A stretch of DNA of 64,000 nt from Meandrina meandrites (taxonomy: Eukaryota; Cnidaria; Anthozoa; Scleractinia; Meandrinidae): assembly GCA_963693305.1 (NCBI GenBank), contig OY855913.1:14563522-14627521 (forward strand), given 5' to 3'. The notes below the pieces were generated by a model. That model had not been told where the DNA came from. It did not search any database and saw only the letters and a list, made by a program, of their open reading frames with translations. The translations under genes were made by a program, and so were the position numbers. Of this stretch, positions 33,683 through 46,039 are shown piece by piece; positions within the stretch are counted from its first letter, which is position 1; the number at the start of each line of letters is the position of its first letter.

Positions 33683-35392
33683 TTACAGCGGATTCAGGTT
33701 GAGTGTTTAACGGCCACAGTTGTCGCGTTCGTTGTAACGGTTGAATTGATTTGCGTTGCGAGGCAAAATGACAGACGTTGGGGTGTTACTAAACAGAGTA
33801 ACGGAGTAACGAGTAACGGAGTAACAAGAAACCGAGTAACGGGAAAAAAATTCCATAGGTAAAAAAAAAATACAAATTCTAAAAAAAAATTACAAATCAA
33901 GCCTTGGAGTAATTTCATCGATAACACGACTACATGACAACCTTTTGTTGCAATGCACAACGGCCGAGAGGATTTTCGCGCTAAAAATGTCAAGTGACTG
34001 CGTCTCACTCAGTCAGAGCATGGCTCGCTTCGGGGAAGGTAAGAGTTTTTTTTTCTCTTTTTATCGCTCATATTTGTGGAACAGCCGATATAGTCCGCAA
34101 TAATTACAAAAGCAATGAAGAAAGATGCTGTTTGGGCTGCCTTATTAAGGGTTATGGACTGTTTTCTTTGCCGGTTTTCCTGCCACTTTCACTGTTTGTT
34201 TTTGATTACCTCCAATTGGGCTTTCTGCCTAGTATAATTTCTCTCCATCAAAACAACAGATGACTACGATATCATTATTATATCGGATAACTCGGGAGAT
34301 GAAGGTAACAGTATTTTATAATTGTCTTTATCGTTGCCACTGCAGGTCTCCTTTGAGGCATTTGCGGAAACATCCGTGTTCATAAAACAAACACTATGCA
34401 AGGAATTCGAAGATACTATAAATAGACTGGGACTTTTATTTGGTACAACGTCCGTTAGGTTGGATTTCTGTGTTACTTATAAATTACAAATTGTTTTACC
34501 GATCAAATTGTAACCATTATGGCTGAGTGGATAACACATATTCGACTTTAGTACTATATTTTCATGATTAAATTATCGCGGTAAATATTCCCATCCGCGC
34601 CAACTTCAGACAGAATTAATGCACGAAAAACTAAAAATACCATTACCGATTTCCCTCGTTGAACTCGAAACGTTAAGTTCTTAATTCACATCTATTGCAG
34701 AAACTGAATTAAATAAAGAAATGTTGGTATTCCGGCCATATATTTTTTTATGCGTTGAGCGACCTTTTTCCTATATTTCGATAAGACGATAAGCCTAAAA
34801 ACATTTAGCCTGCAAGCAGGCTCTCGTATACTCAAAGTGGTCGTGGAATCGATTTAAATTCCATCGCATGTTAGCTGCACTGAAAAAAAAACGTCCTCGC
34901 TTACAATATCGTCCGTTTTAACTTCAGAGTCGTCGAACAAGTACAACTCCAAATCAGGTAAAAGGGACAACGAGTCCGCCATTTGTTTTGCTTTCTTAAT
35001 AATGCAGCCAACCGGAAAATACTGTTCCATTTGCCACACGGAATATCCGGAATTTCAATCCGGAATTCTAGGTCCTTATTTCTATGTTTTATTTGAATGT
35101 TATTATTATTATTATTATTTTTTTTTTTTTTAGTATTTTTATTTTTTTTTTACCTATGGAATTTTTTTCCCGTTACTCGGTTTCTCGTTACTCCGTTACT
35201 CGTTACTCGTTACTCCGTTACTCTGTTTAGTAACACCCCTGGGAAAACCACAAAATGCTTTTTTCCCAGACAGAAGGTTGTCATTCCTGCCAAGCAACGT
35301 CTGTCATTTTGCCTCGCAACGCAATCAATTCAACCGTTACAACGAACGCGACAACTGAGACCGTTAAACATTCAACCTGAATCCGCTGTAAG
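33683..35392. mobile_element. Inverted-repeat element inside the L1
   Basis: Arms 33683-33865 and about 35140-35392 are complementary. They begin CTTACAGCGGATTCAGG and include short GAGTAACG repeats. The right arm carries about 57 extra bases (roughly 35236-35300) bounded by CTGGGAAAA/TTTTTTCCCAG. The 1.3 kb centre is non-coding as far as I can see. No target duplication is clear. Confidence 0.6.
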
Positions 35393-35507
35393 CCAAGCTT
35401 CAAGGATAGCATCCTATTACAATCCAATTACGGGTCAAATATCACAACTCGGATTACCATGAAGTCTTCCCTAAAATCAGTAGGAAAAAATCACACAGTA
35501 ACAGGAT

Positions 35508-38500
35508 ATGACAACACCGTTTAAAGCTTCGTTTTGCTCACTCAATGCAAGAGGTTTAAACCAATCAAGAAAAAGAAGGCAACTTTTCAGATGGCTCCAC
35601 AATTATAAATTTGATGTGATCTTTCTACAAGAAACTTACTGTACGGAAAACGTAGAAGCAATGTGGAAGTCAGAATGGGGAGGGAATTTTTTCTTCAGCC
35701 ATGGGACAAATCATTCAAAAGGCGTTGCAATCCTTTTTAATCCGAAATTAGATGTTCGCATTGAAAACATTATAGCTGATAAAGAAGGAAGGTATATACT
35801 GCTAGAAGTCTCGCTGTATGATTCTACGTTTTTACATACCACTTATTAACCGAGAGTGAGGTCATTACAGGGAAATCTCAGACCGAGGCCTTTATGTATT
35901 GACCGAGCGATAGCGAGGTCAATACATCAAGGCCGAGGTCTGAGATTTCCCTGTAATGACCGAACGGACGAGGTTAATAAGTTATTTATTATATGGCCTT
36001 TTTAGCGCTGAAGAAAAGGGAAACGTTTTTCAATATCCGCTTGCGCGCGCAAGAGATCATTCGAGGTGATGTTCACTGAACCGAAACGAACCCGGCCATG
36101 CGATCGAAACCAGAAGAAACGGCTTCTTTGACAATGAGGCAATTTTTGTCTTCATTGCACCAAGATCTAGAGCAAATTTAACCACTTTAATTTTCACAAA
36201 ACAAACTGACCTGTGTTTACAAGTGCCGAGAAAAATTTTCATAATGCCCGGTCATTACAAGAACATCTTGCCCGCTCAGCAGCCAATCAGAGCGCGCGTA
36301 GTATTGTAGCCATATAATAATTTGCAATATTTACAGCCCAAACGACAATAACAGTCAAAAAATATTTTTCTCGAAGCTCAATGACATCCTTCGAGAATAC
36401 ACTGATATGCAAATTGTTCAAGGGGGCGACTTTAATTGCGCCCTAGCACCTTTAGACAAAACTGGCGGAACTTCTATTGAAAGGAAAAAAGTAGTAATTA
36501 GCGAAATCAAACATTTATGCAGAACCAACAACCTACAAGATGTGGAGGTGTCAAAACCCCAATCAGTCGCAATACACGTGGCGTAATAATTCTCTAAAAA
36601 TACAATGCAGGCTGGATTACTGGCTGGTTTCCAAAGACTTGTCAAACTTTGTGAGAGACTCCACAATTGTTAATTACACATTGTCTGATCATTCCGCAAT
36701 TATTCTTAATCTGCAATCAAAGGAATATATTCAACGAGGCCCGGGATTTTGGAAAATAAACAACTATCTGCTGGGTGATGAAAAATTCGTACAGGAACTC
36801 TCTAACAGGATACCAGATTTCAAAACAAAGCACAACTATCTAGACGATAAAGGTCTTTACTGGGACATGATAAAGATGGAAGTGAGAGGCTTCTGTGTCC
36901 AATATACAAAACGGAAAAATAGAGAGCGCAGAAATACAGAAAAAAAGCTTCAAGATCAAATTGACCATTTGATGAACTTGCTGAAGCTGGAGCGATCAAA
37001 AGAAAACATTTTAAAACTTTATCGTCTTAGAACTGAACTTAACGTGATTGCGGAATATCGAACAAAAGGCGCAATAATAAGAAGCAGAACACGCTGGCAT
37101 GAACAAGGTGAAAAGAACACCAAGTATTTCTTAAATTTAGAAAAAAGACAGCATCTTAAGACGCATATTTCCAAATTGAAGACAAATGATGATAGAGAAA
37201 TCATTTCTCCGAATGCAATCCTGGAACAAGGAAAGATGTTCTATAAAAATCTCTATACTGCAGCGCCGAGCAACACTTCGAAGTACAAACTATTCTTTGA
37301 GGATCCTAATCTTGCTAAGTTAGATGAAACTGAAAAAAATGAACTAGAGCACCCACTCACTAACGAAGAATGCCTTCATATTTTAGAGCAGTGCGCCAAG
37401 GATAAATGTCCTGGAACCGACGGACTTTCAGTAGAGTTTTATTTACATTTCTGGCCGATGCTGGGTGAAGAGTTGGTACAAAGTCTAAATTACGGGTTCG
37501 AACATCAGCATTTAAATATAACGCAAAAGCAAGGAATTATCAAAGTAATACCCAAAAAACGAAAGGATAAATCATACCTTGAAAATTGGAGACCGCTAAC
37601 ACTACTTAATGTTGATTACAAAATTGCAACTAAAGCCATAGCTCATAGGATTTTAGACTTTAGACTTTAGAGCGTTATATTGGTCAAAACATTAGACTCA
37701 TTATGGATATCATTCAGGTAACTGAATTAGAAGACATCCCTGGGATGGCGATATTCATTGATTTCAAGAAAGCCTTTGACACTGTCGACTGGAATTTTCT
37801 TCACAAGACCTTACAAGTTTTTAACTTCGGTCCAAGCATTCAAAAGTGGATAAAAACCTTTTACACGGATTGCTCAAGTTGCTTCACAAACAATGGTTAT
37901 GCGTCTGAGTTTTTCAAACCTGAGAGGGGCGTTCGTCAAGGCTGTCCACTCTCAGGCATTTTATTTGTTCTATGTGCTGAAATTCTAGCCACTGCTATTA
38001 GAAATGATAAATCTATTCAAGGAATTAATATACATAACAAAGAATTTAAACTTTCTCAATATGCCGACGACACAACTGCCTTTGTTTTTAACTTAAAATC
38101 AGCAACTAATTTGTTCCAATTATTGTCAAACTTTCAGGAATGCTCAGGTCTAGAAATTAACAAAAGCAAAACTGAAGGATTGTGGTTAGGCGCGAACAGA
38201 AACAATACAACAGAACCCCTCGGAATAGCTTGGCCTTCCAACTCAGTACTCGCTTTAGGTATTCACTTTTCACACGATGATGATGTTGCATATCAGAAAA
38301 ACTTCGAACAAAAGCTGAACTCAATGAAAAGCCTTCTCAACTTATGGTACCCTAGAAACCTTACATTGTATGGCCGTATAACGATTTTAAAATCTCTCGC
38401 GATCTCTAAACTTGTATATAACACATCAGTGCTCACTTTTCCGTCGAAATTTATCACTATGGTAAATCAAGCAATTACCCAATTTGTGTGGAACAAAAAA

Positions 38501-39566
38501 GCTAAAATAAAGCAAAAGACTATGATCGGTCCGAAAGAACAAGGCGGACTGAATATGCCTGATTTCGAAATAATCAGCGATGCACTTAAAGTTTCTTGGA
38601 TAAAAAGACTTAACGACAGTAATGAAACTTCAGGTTGGAGCCACATACCATTGAGCTATTTAAGGGATGTCGGAGGTTTATTCTTACTTCAATGCAATTT
38701 TGACTTAAAAGCACTTAAATTTAAAATACCACTCGCCTTTTACAAGGAAGCTCTTTACGCCTGGGGGAAAATAAATTGCAGCTCTCCTAACACCAAAGAG
38801 CAAGTTTTGAATGAAATCATCTGGAACAATCACTTCATTAAAATTGGAGGTTTTTCTGTCTATTACAAAAAATGACACGATGCTGGAGTAATTAGAATCA
38901 AAGACATTTTCCAAAACAATGCCTTTTTACCTTTCCCTGAGTTCTGCTCTAGATTTAAAATCAAAGCTAACTTTCTTATGTATCATGGCTTATGCCACTC
39001 AATCCCTAGAGAATGGATCAATATCCTAAAACGAAATATCCAGGCGCCTCTGGATGACAAAGATAACGATAGATTAACTTTAAAAAAGCTCTCTTGCAAA
39101 TCAGCAACACAATTCCTTGTTAAAAATAAGTTTGTAACGCCTACTGCTGAAAAAAGGATGGTAAAAGCAAATTTGAATGAGAAAACAATACATCTCATTT
39201 ATAGCCTTCCTTTCAAAGTCACGAAGGACATCAGACTTGCCATCTTTCAATTTAAAATTATTCATCACATTCTGCCAACCAACGCAACACTTTTAGAGAC
39301 GCACTTAAAGAAACCGACAAATGTCACCTACTGAAAGACAAACACTAACCCACCTTTTCGCAACCTGTTTGAAAGTTAAGAGCTTTTGGTCTCAGTTTAC
39401 TAACTGGTGGATCTCCAAGAACTCTGAGCCAATAACTCTTGATGAAAACATGATAATATATGGTGTTACCAATGACTTCTCTCGCCGACTTGGTTTAAAC
39501 CTCTGCTTGATTATTGCAAAACACTATATTTACACTGCCTCTAGAAAAGAAGAAGAGTACTACTAG
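35508..39566 (+). pseudogene. L1 ORF2 (endonuclease / reverse transcriptase), disrupted
   Basis: The APE-type endonuclease opens with CSLNARGLNQS and has FLQETYC and SKGVAILF. It is cut by an insertion at about 35841-36320, then resumes with QGGDFNCAL and LSDHSAII. The reverse transcriptase has ENWRPLTLLNVDYK, FIDFKKAFDTVDW, GVRQGCPLSG and the catalytic YADD (QYADDTTAF). The C-terminus has HLFATCLKVKSFW. Damage: a one-base frameshift near 36541, a short deletion/duplication near 37655-37680 that removes part of the RT between motifs, a TGA at 38873-38875 and a frameshift near 39321. It cannot encode a working protein. Confidence 0.88.
35841..36320. mobile_element. Insertion in the L1 endonuclease: 142-bp hairpin plus second MITE
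   Basis: 35841-35982 is a near-perfect hairpin with ACTTATTAACC / GGTTAATAAGT ends and GGAAATCTCAGACCGAGG arms. The segment to 36320 starts TTATTATATGGCC and ends in its complement, suggesting a second small element beside it. Confidence 0.65.
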
Positions 39567-39695
39567 GAAGTTTTCGTGGCCATCCTTGCAAGTAAACTTC
39601 AAATAGAGAAGCACAAATCTAAGAAACAGATAAAGTTGTAACGCTTAACAATAAATAGAATATCAAAAATGGATATAACAACAAAACCAAAAAAG

Positions 39696-40412
39696 CAGCC
39701 ACCAGGCTTTTAGCCAGGCGGCCGTCCAGCCGTCCAAAGGACGGCCACTTTTAAGAAATAGGTGATTTTCGACGGCCTGTTTTGGGCGGCAATTTACGAA
39801 CTTCTGTGCTTAATGTAACAAAACAGTGTGTATAAATTAAAAAAAACTTACATTCCTTTTTGTTCTCGAGTTGTTTTAGTCTTGCTGGCATGTTTTTCTT
39901 CTCTATTTACACTTTTTTAGCGAGTTTCCTTACTGTTTTGTTCGTTCGCATGAATCAAAGTTGAGCAAAGCGATTTCACAAGCAAAGCCGCTGTTCAATA
40001 ATATTGACTCCCTAGTATACCAGAATGCAGTTCGACCAACAAAGCCACGCATATCTGTTCTTTCGTGTAAGTTCGTGGCTTGACAACTTCAATTTCAATC
40101 ACTGTTCATAACAACTGGAGTTTCTGTCCCAAATATAATTCAATGTTAAACAAGGTAAGTTGAGGAAAGGATAGTTTTGTAAAATTATCAAGGAAAACAG
40201 CGGTTTAATAGCTTAATTGAAAGACGTTTACAGCTGCTCAGAATCACGGAAATCACGTCTAAGATGCTTTAATTTTTCAAAATTTTCTGGGGGGGGATGC
40301 CCCCAGACCCCCCTAGAAACATGACGCCTGCGGCGCCATGTTAAGTGGGCCTTCGGCCCACTAAGAATTTGGACTCCCATTTTCAAAATCCTGGCTAAAA
40401 GCCTGGCAGCCA
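39696..40412. mobile_element. TIR element in the L1 3' region
   Basis: CCAGGCTTTTAGCCAGG near the left edge and CCTGGCTAAAAGCCTGG near the right edge are inverted repeats. The interior contains GGACGGCC hairpin motifs and a CGGCCCACTAAG stretch. No coding capacity seen. Confidence 0.6.
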
Positions 40413-40544
40413 CATTACTGACCATATTAACTCTATTAGTTTAGATAAGGGAACCTGTTCTCCATCTTATTTTCTTTCTTGTACTTATTTCTTCTTGTAC
40501 TTTTATCTCTTTTCTTTTAATGTATTGTAATGTCTGTGGTTATA

Positions 40545-40603
<59 letters not shown>
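40545..40603. repeat. (AAT)n microsatellite, L1 tail
   Basis: About 20 perfect AAT units close the L1 insertion directly before its target duplication. Confidence 0.9.
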
Positions 40604-40608
<5 letters not shown>

Positions 40609-40621
40609 TAGGGTGAGTAGC

Positions 40622-43600
40622 CGTTGCGTTAACTTCGCTTCCAGTTTGCTAACTTAAATAGTCGGTGACCTCAACTTTTTTCTTAACAGATCACTTTTGT
40701 TAACGATTGTCTACGTTTCGTGAGAAAAAGAAAAAAAAATCTATCGATTAAAAGTTTGCTTTTATTTTGTCCCACGCACGTTCGAATTCCACTTTTTGAT
40801 CTTTTCGTTTTGCCGAACGACGGGTTCAAATGCCTCTTCCAGGGCTAAGTTTTGCAAAAAGGATGGAACACTATGAATTATCGATCACAACAGACGCATG
40901 TCTTCAAAATATGACCAAGATCGTTTGCCTCCATTTACTCATCATCGATATTTTAAGCTACAAACCCTGCAAACCATGCTAAATTACGTGCGCCATTTTT
41001 TTCAAAATCAGGCTAGTTTTCTACAGGCTTTATCTCTGAAACAAAGTCGGTGACCCCCACTTTTTTTTGTATTTTTGACACAAGTAACTCATAATCCGAC
41101 CTCAGTAAAAATTCTGGAAAAATCTATCGACTAGTAAATTTTCGTGCAAACGTCCTTAATCTAAGAATATTCACAAGAATATTTTCAGCCTAAAATCGGC
41201 AGAAAAATAACAATATTCAGCCTGGGCCGGAAAAACAATATTCTTATAAAAAAAAAAGTGTACTTCAAGGGGTAGTTCAGTTTAAATAACCCACAATTTT
41301 TTTTTCGTTTAGCTGGGCCGTACGTGTAGTACTAAAGGAATCCTATCTAAGGATCACAAGACCAAAAACCATACTCTATCTCGCGGCAAATACATACACA
41401 GGGGTGTCGCGACCATATACGCACGTGCGCACCTACGGAAGTCTTAAAAAAATAAAATAATAAAGTTATAAATTTTGTGGCGAGAAGCGTCTTTTGTAAT
41501 TAATTCGGCTAATTTGCTGGAATTTTTTGATATCATTAATGAAATGCAGAATGAAAACTTTGCGAATATTAAAAATGCTATTCAGTTCAATACGGAAGTT
41601 CAAAACCCAATCATCACTACGACAATACGCTTGGAGTATTTTACGAAGAGATCCGCAATCACTGATTTGGGTTTGGTCTTCACAGCTCACGTATCTTTGA
41701 CCATCTTTGAAAGGCGCAGTGAGGTGTTTTGAGCTTTGAGAATAAAAGGCCTCAGTCTTAAGTGTTATTGTCAGAGAAAACCGGGCAGGGGCAAAAGATC
41801 GAGGTCGCCCGTTTACCTTCATCTTTTCACAGTATAAAAACTACCTTAAAAGATTAGGAATGGTGGCATTTGCAGAAGTAGACGTTCGTTTTTCTTCGAG
41901 AAATCACCATTCCATTATTTTGGGCCCTCCAGCGGCCAAAAATAATCGAGACTTCGGGCAACTTTGCGTAACCGTAAAACACACTTCGTATGACTCCTAA
42001 AAGCTCTTGTATTTTTTCTATGACATTGATCCCTATATAAGTTGATTAAGATATATTAAACCTTCTTTGCTTTAATACTGTGTTTTTTACGTGGCGCTAA
42101 AAATCTCCACTGAATCGTTAATGAGTGTCACCCAAATATGAGTCATTTTCAGTCGACTGTTTCACCAAAGTGCGGCAGTTTATTTTTAAAGTAAAACCAT
42201 TTCCCGATAGTATTCTGTGCTCTTAACAAAATCCAGTTTAGTTAAAATTTGTATCTAGGAGTAAATCGGAGTAAGCGGCATCTGAAACTGCGTACCATTA
42301 CGATTTTCAGTTAAAAATATTTTCCGCCAAATTGAATATCATTTTTTCGAGTTTCTGTGTTTGTGGTCCAAAATTAACTAAAAGTAGATCCGTTGATTTC
42401 GGGATCAAGCATTGACACTGTAATATCATAATAAGATATGTAAACTTTTCAAATCTCCTTATTAACACTCGGTAAGTTACTAAGTTTTAAAACAAGTCGC
42501 TTAATTTTCCCGCGAAAGTTTTATCATTTTCATTCGTCACGCTGCATGGCTGCATGGTAAAACCGGACTATATCCTCAGTTAAATGGTTTTTAATCTGCT
42601 AGGAAACTGGAAGCACATATCGCAAAGAGAATCGAGACTTCCCCTAAATTAGGTAAACAAACTTTGAATGAATTTTGTTTACACTCTGTGTATCCCCCGA
42701 CTTTACCGAATTCGTGACGCGTCACGAATTAAAAGGGCAGACGACAGGTGTTTCAAAAGGTTTGTTTAGAGTTCTTCTTGGCTTTGAAATCATGAACTGT
42801 TCTTTCCGATCAGAAGAATCGCCTTGCAGTCAGGTGTTGGAATTGGCAGAAGAATCCACGTCTAACAAAGTCTAGAACAATGTGGGTCTCAGAGACCGCG
42901 TCCCTCATGACCAGCAGTCGGGAAAACCACCTGTTGTCAGATGCACAGAAATATACCTGTTGGGTAGTAGTTCAAGTTCTCGCAGCCTTTCATAAACATA
43001 AAATAAGATGTAAGAAACACCGATTCCTCTGGTGAAATTGAAAATAGCGAAAGCTGTTGAAAAATTAAGACTAGAACGCTTGCAAAATAGTCTTTGGATG
43101 ATACGTTGATGTTCATGAACTCAGAGAATTGCATGTTAAAAAATACCCGCTTAATCAGACAGTTGTTTTATAAAGACAGTCCTGATCAGCATCAAGAGCT
43201 CAGCGTAAATTTTCAAGACTAGGCATGCTCTATGAAGGATCTTGAAAACATAGACTGTGAGGAATAAACGCTGTGAAGGCTTGATAATGTTTCAGATACA
43301 TGTGAAACACTGTAGACTCGAATACATCTCTATCGGTATGGTAATAATTATAAAGAAAATTAATTCTGATCAAATATACTTAGTCAACTTGGACAGTGAA
43401 CATGAAAATCGTTTGTTTTATGAATAATTCAGTTTATGAATCATTTTTTTTACGAATAATTCAGCAATTATTAACATATCTACTGAGACAGACGTCAGTA
43501 CTGAACAATTCATGTCCACGAGCGAGAGACCACAGTATGTTATCCAATATTTCTCTACTTGAATGGTTCGTAGAATAACGAAAGTAAAACGTAGGTTTTT

Positions 43601-44123
43601 TTCCTGACAGAAAAAAAAAGATGATACATTTTTTTTCACATCGATCAATCTCTGTAACTGAGCGTTTTGTAACATGAATATTGCCTAAGAAAAGGTTCTC
43701 ATTCAAGTTTAATTTTCTCCTTTGGTAAGACCGCGCTCTCGCTGGCTCGCTCGCTCGCGATCATTTGCACCCTTTGCAAAGAAAAGAATAATGTAGAACT
43801 GTTGAACAATGCAGACTGGTGATACAACCCTACAAATACGTCGCAGCTCGTGATGGAAACATTTCACAATGATTCATGACCTGAAGAAGAATTTTTTTTT
43901 TGCAGTATTGCCATTTTTGTCAATTATTTTTACATCAGTATATTTCTTGATCATTAGTACTTTTTGGGAGGTAATCCATGCCTCTTAAGCGCGGCACATC
44001 AAGCTTATTCTATCCAGTTGTAAACTAGAAAGTTAGAAATATCGAATAAAGTAAACTGACTGAGTTTAACTTCGCATTTTAATTTTGCGATGGTTACGAT
44101 TTTAGCTTTCTATTTCGTTGTCT
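40622..44123. other. 3.5 kb without a recognisable gene
   Basis: No exon chain or protein-like frame is seen on either strand. A perfect 22-bp palindrome centred on GACGCGTC lies at 42709-42730. The AACGTCCTTAA motif at 41148-41158 looks like one end of a TTAA-targeted element. Confidence 0.45.
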
Positions 44124-45568
44124 CATTCATCGGTCATTATTTGCTTTAAAAGACCTTAAAATCATCGTAGAAAAACCAGTGTGTTTACTATTATCAACCA
44201 CATAAGTAGAGTATGTCTGTCTGATTTAAAAGAGATTTTTCTTTGGTTTTATATCACAATACAACTGAAAGGAGAAAATGAAATCTAGAACTCACTTTCT
44301 ATTGTAAGATCGTTCCAAGGTAGCGTAAAAATGTCTTAAATATGAAGCGATAATTTTTTGGTTCTGCATTTAATATTTTGCAGCCTAGCTCTTGAACTTG
44401 TTTGCAGAGAAAAACAAATCGGTCTTCACCAGTGTCAGAAAACAAATCGAGTGACTATCAAATTTTACTGTTGCGGGGCAGTACTTAACTCATTGGAACA
44501 TTTCAAATAAAACCTGAATTGGTTTGTTTAAACTCTGATCATTCCTACCTTTCTCTTTGAACTTGTATAACGGATCACAGCGCGATGGGAAAATACTCCT
44601 TCAAGTACTGACTGAGAATGGCGCGGGTTGGTCGTATTTAAACCCTTTAGGTGTGGATTTAATTATGCCTTTGCGTGCGGTAGCGCTGTTTTGCTTTACG
44701 GGTGAAATTGCATCAAACAAAAGCATTCCATTGACAACAAAAGCGAAAATGTCTCGTGTCCTTTGTTTATTAAATATCCCCCAGGCATGAGATGTAACTC
44801 TATTCCCAATTCCCTTTTTTAATTACTACTTTTTTGTATTGACGTGTCAAGAGGACCTTGTTGGATAGTCCAGACTAGTCAGACATGAAAGCCATTTCAT
44901 CTGCATTCCTACGTTTTAATATCGTTACATTGACAACAAAAGCGAAACTGTCTCGTGTCCTTTGTTTATCAAATATCCTCCAGGCATAAGATGTAACTTT
45001 ATATACCTAACTAACTTTTTTAATAATTTTTTACATATTTACGTGACAAGCGAACCTTGTTTTATAGTAGAGACTAGTCAGATATGAAACCATCTGCTGG
45101 CAAGCGCAATTCGCTCGCTGCGAGGTAAATATCCACCACTGGCCACCGACAATGAGGTGAATAGTTCATCATTAAAAATTCATTTCCTAGTAGTAACTAA
45201 AAATCGGCTTAAGAGTTGAAAATTGTAAGATAAAGTTTGAAACCTCCTTGTATGAAACCTAAAATATTAATTGTAAACTTGTAATTGCTGATGAAGTATG
45301 AAGTTTTGTTTAAGAAAAAGAGAAAGTTGTAATCAATAATTTGAAGACGCTTGTCAATATTGTAAACAATTCTTTTAAGAGACACTTAGTTCTCCAAAGG
45401 TTTCCAACGTCTACATGTACGGAATTTATTTTATCTTGGAGACTATTTTTATCTTAAATATAACTCTTTAGCTTGGGGATTTTTCCCTTCTTGGTTGATA
45501 ATAGTAAACACACTGGTTTTTCTACGATGATTTTAAGGTCTTTTAAAGCAAATAATGACCGATGAATG
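44124..45568. repeat. Perfect 77-bp inverted repeat bounding 1.3 kb
   Basis: 44124-44200 and 45492-45568 are exact complements, starting CATTCATCGGTCATTATTTG. The enclosed DNA holds a tandem duplication of about 200 bp (44727-44920 and 44929-45100). No target duplication and no transposase are seen. Confidence 0.8.
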
Positions 45569-45577
45569 CAAGTTACT

Positions 45578-45930
45578 GCAAGTTACTCACCACATATAGG
45601 AGAATGTTTTAAGCCAGTGTTAAAATTGGGCCAGCGAATTTGAATTCTTTTAACGGTTCACTGTTTTACCACTTCGACGACTTTCATTTACCCAAGCAAA
45701 TTCTGTACATTTACGGCTTCCATGCTGCTGTCGATCGTATTATCCGAATTTCGCCTTGAAAGCGTCCCTGACAGGTATGAACAACCAACAGGTATGGCTT
45801 CTTGTCATATTATTTATGAAATCGCTGAAGAACGAATTTATTTCAAACGAGAGACAGGTAAATGTATACTGGGGATTGCGTGACAGCAGATCAACACGTT
45901 TCTTTCAGCGTGGCCACCAAAGCCAAAGCG
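45578..45930 (+). repeat. Left copy of an inverted duplication paired with 54530-54882
   Basis: 45578-45702 is an exact complement of 54759-54882. Beyond it, similarity continues at lower identity and includes a short shared peptide (YTGDCVTADQHVSFSVA here, YAGDCVTTVEHEAFSVA there). The shared protein-like stretch is not recognised. Confidence 0.7.
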
Positions 45931-46039
45931 TCCACGTAGATGAACAAAATGCTATCTTTTCTTCTTGAATACGTGATCCAAACTCATAAATAGCTTTAGA
46001 TATCCTATAAGCGAGTTCCAAATCCAGTAGACAGCAGAT

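Larger units (their letters stand above)
30909..40607 (+). mobile_element. L1-type LINE, full length but inactive, with four nested insertions
   Basis: The 14-base sequence ATAGGGTGAGTAGC occurs immediately before (30895-30908) and after (40608-40621) the unit, which ends in an (AAT)n tail (40545-40603). Order: 5' UTR 30909-31080, ORF1 31081-32028, spacer, ORF2 from 35508 to about 39566, 3' UTR. Insertions lie at 32365-33613, 33683-35392, 35841-36320 and about 39696-40412. Removing them leaves about 5.5 kb, a normal L1 length. ORF1 has one internal stop; ORF2 has an internal stop, frameshifts and a small deletion. Confidence 0.85.
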
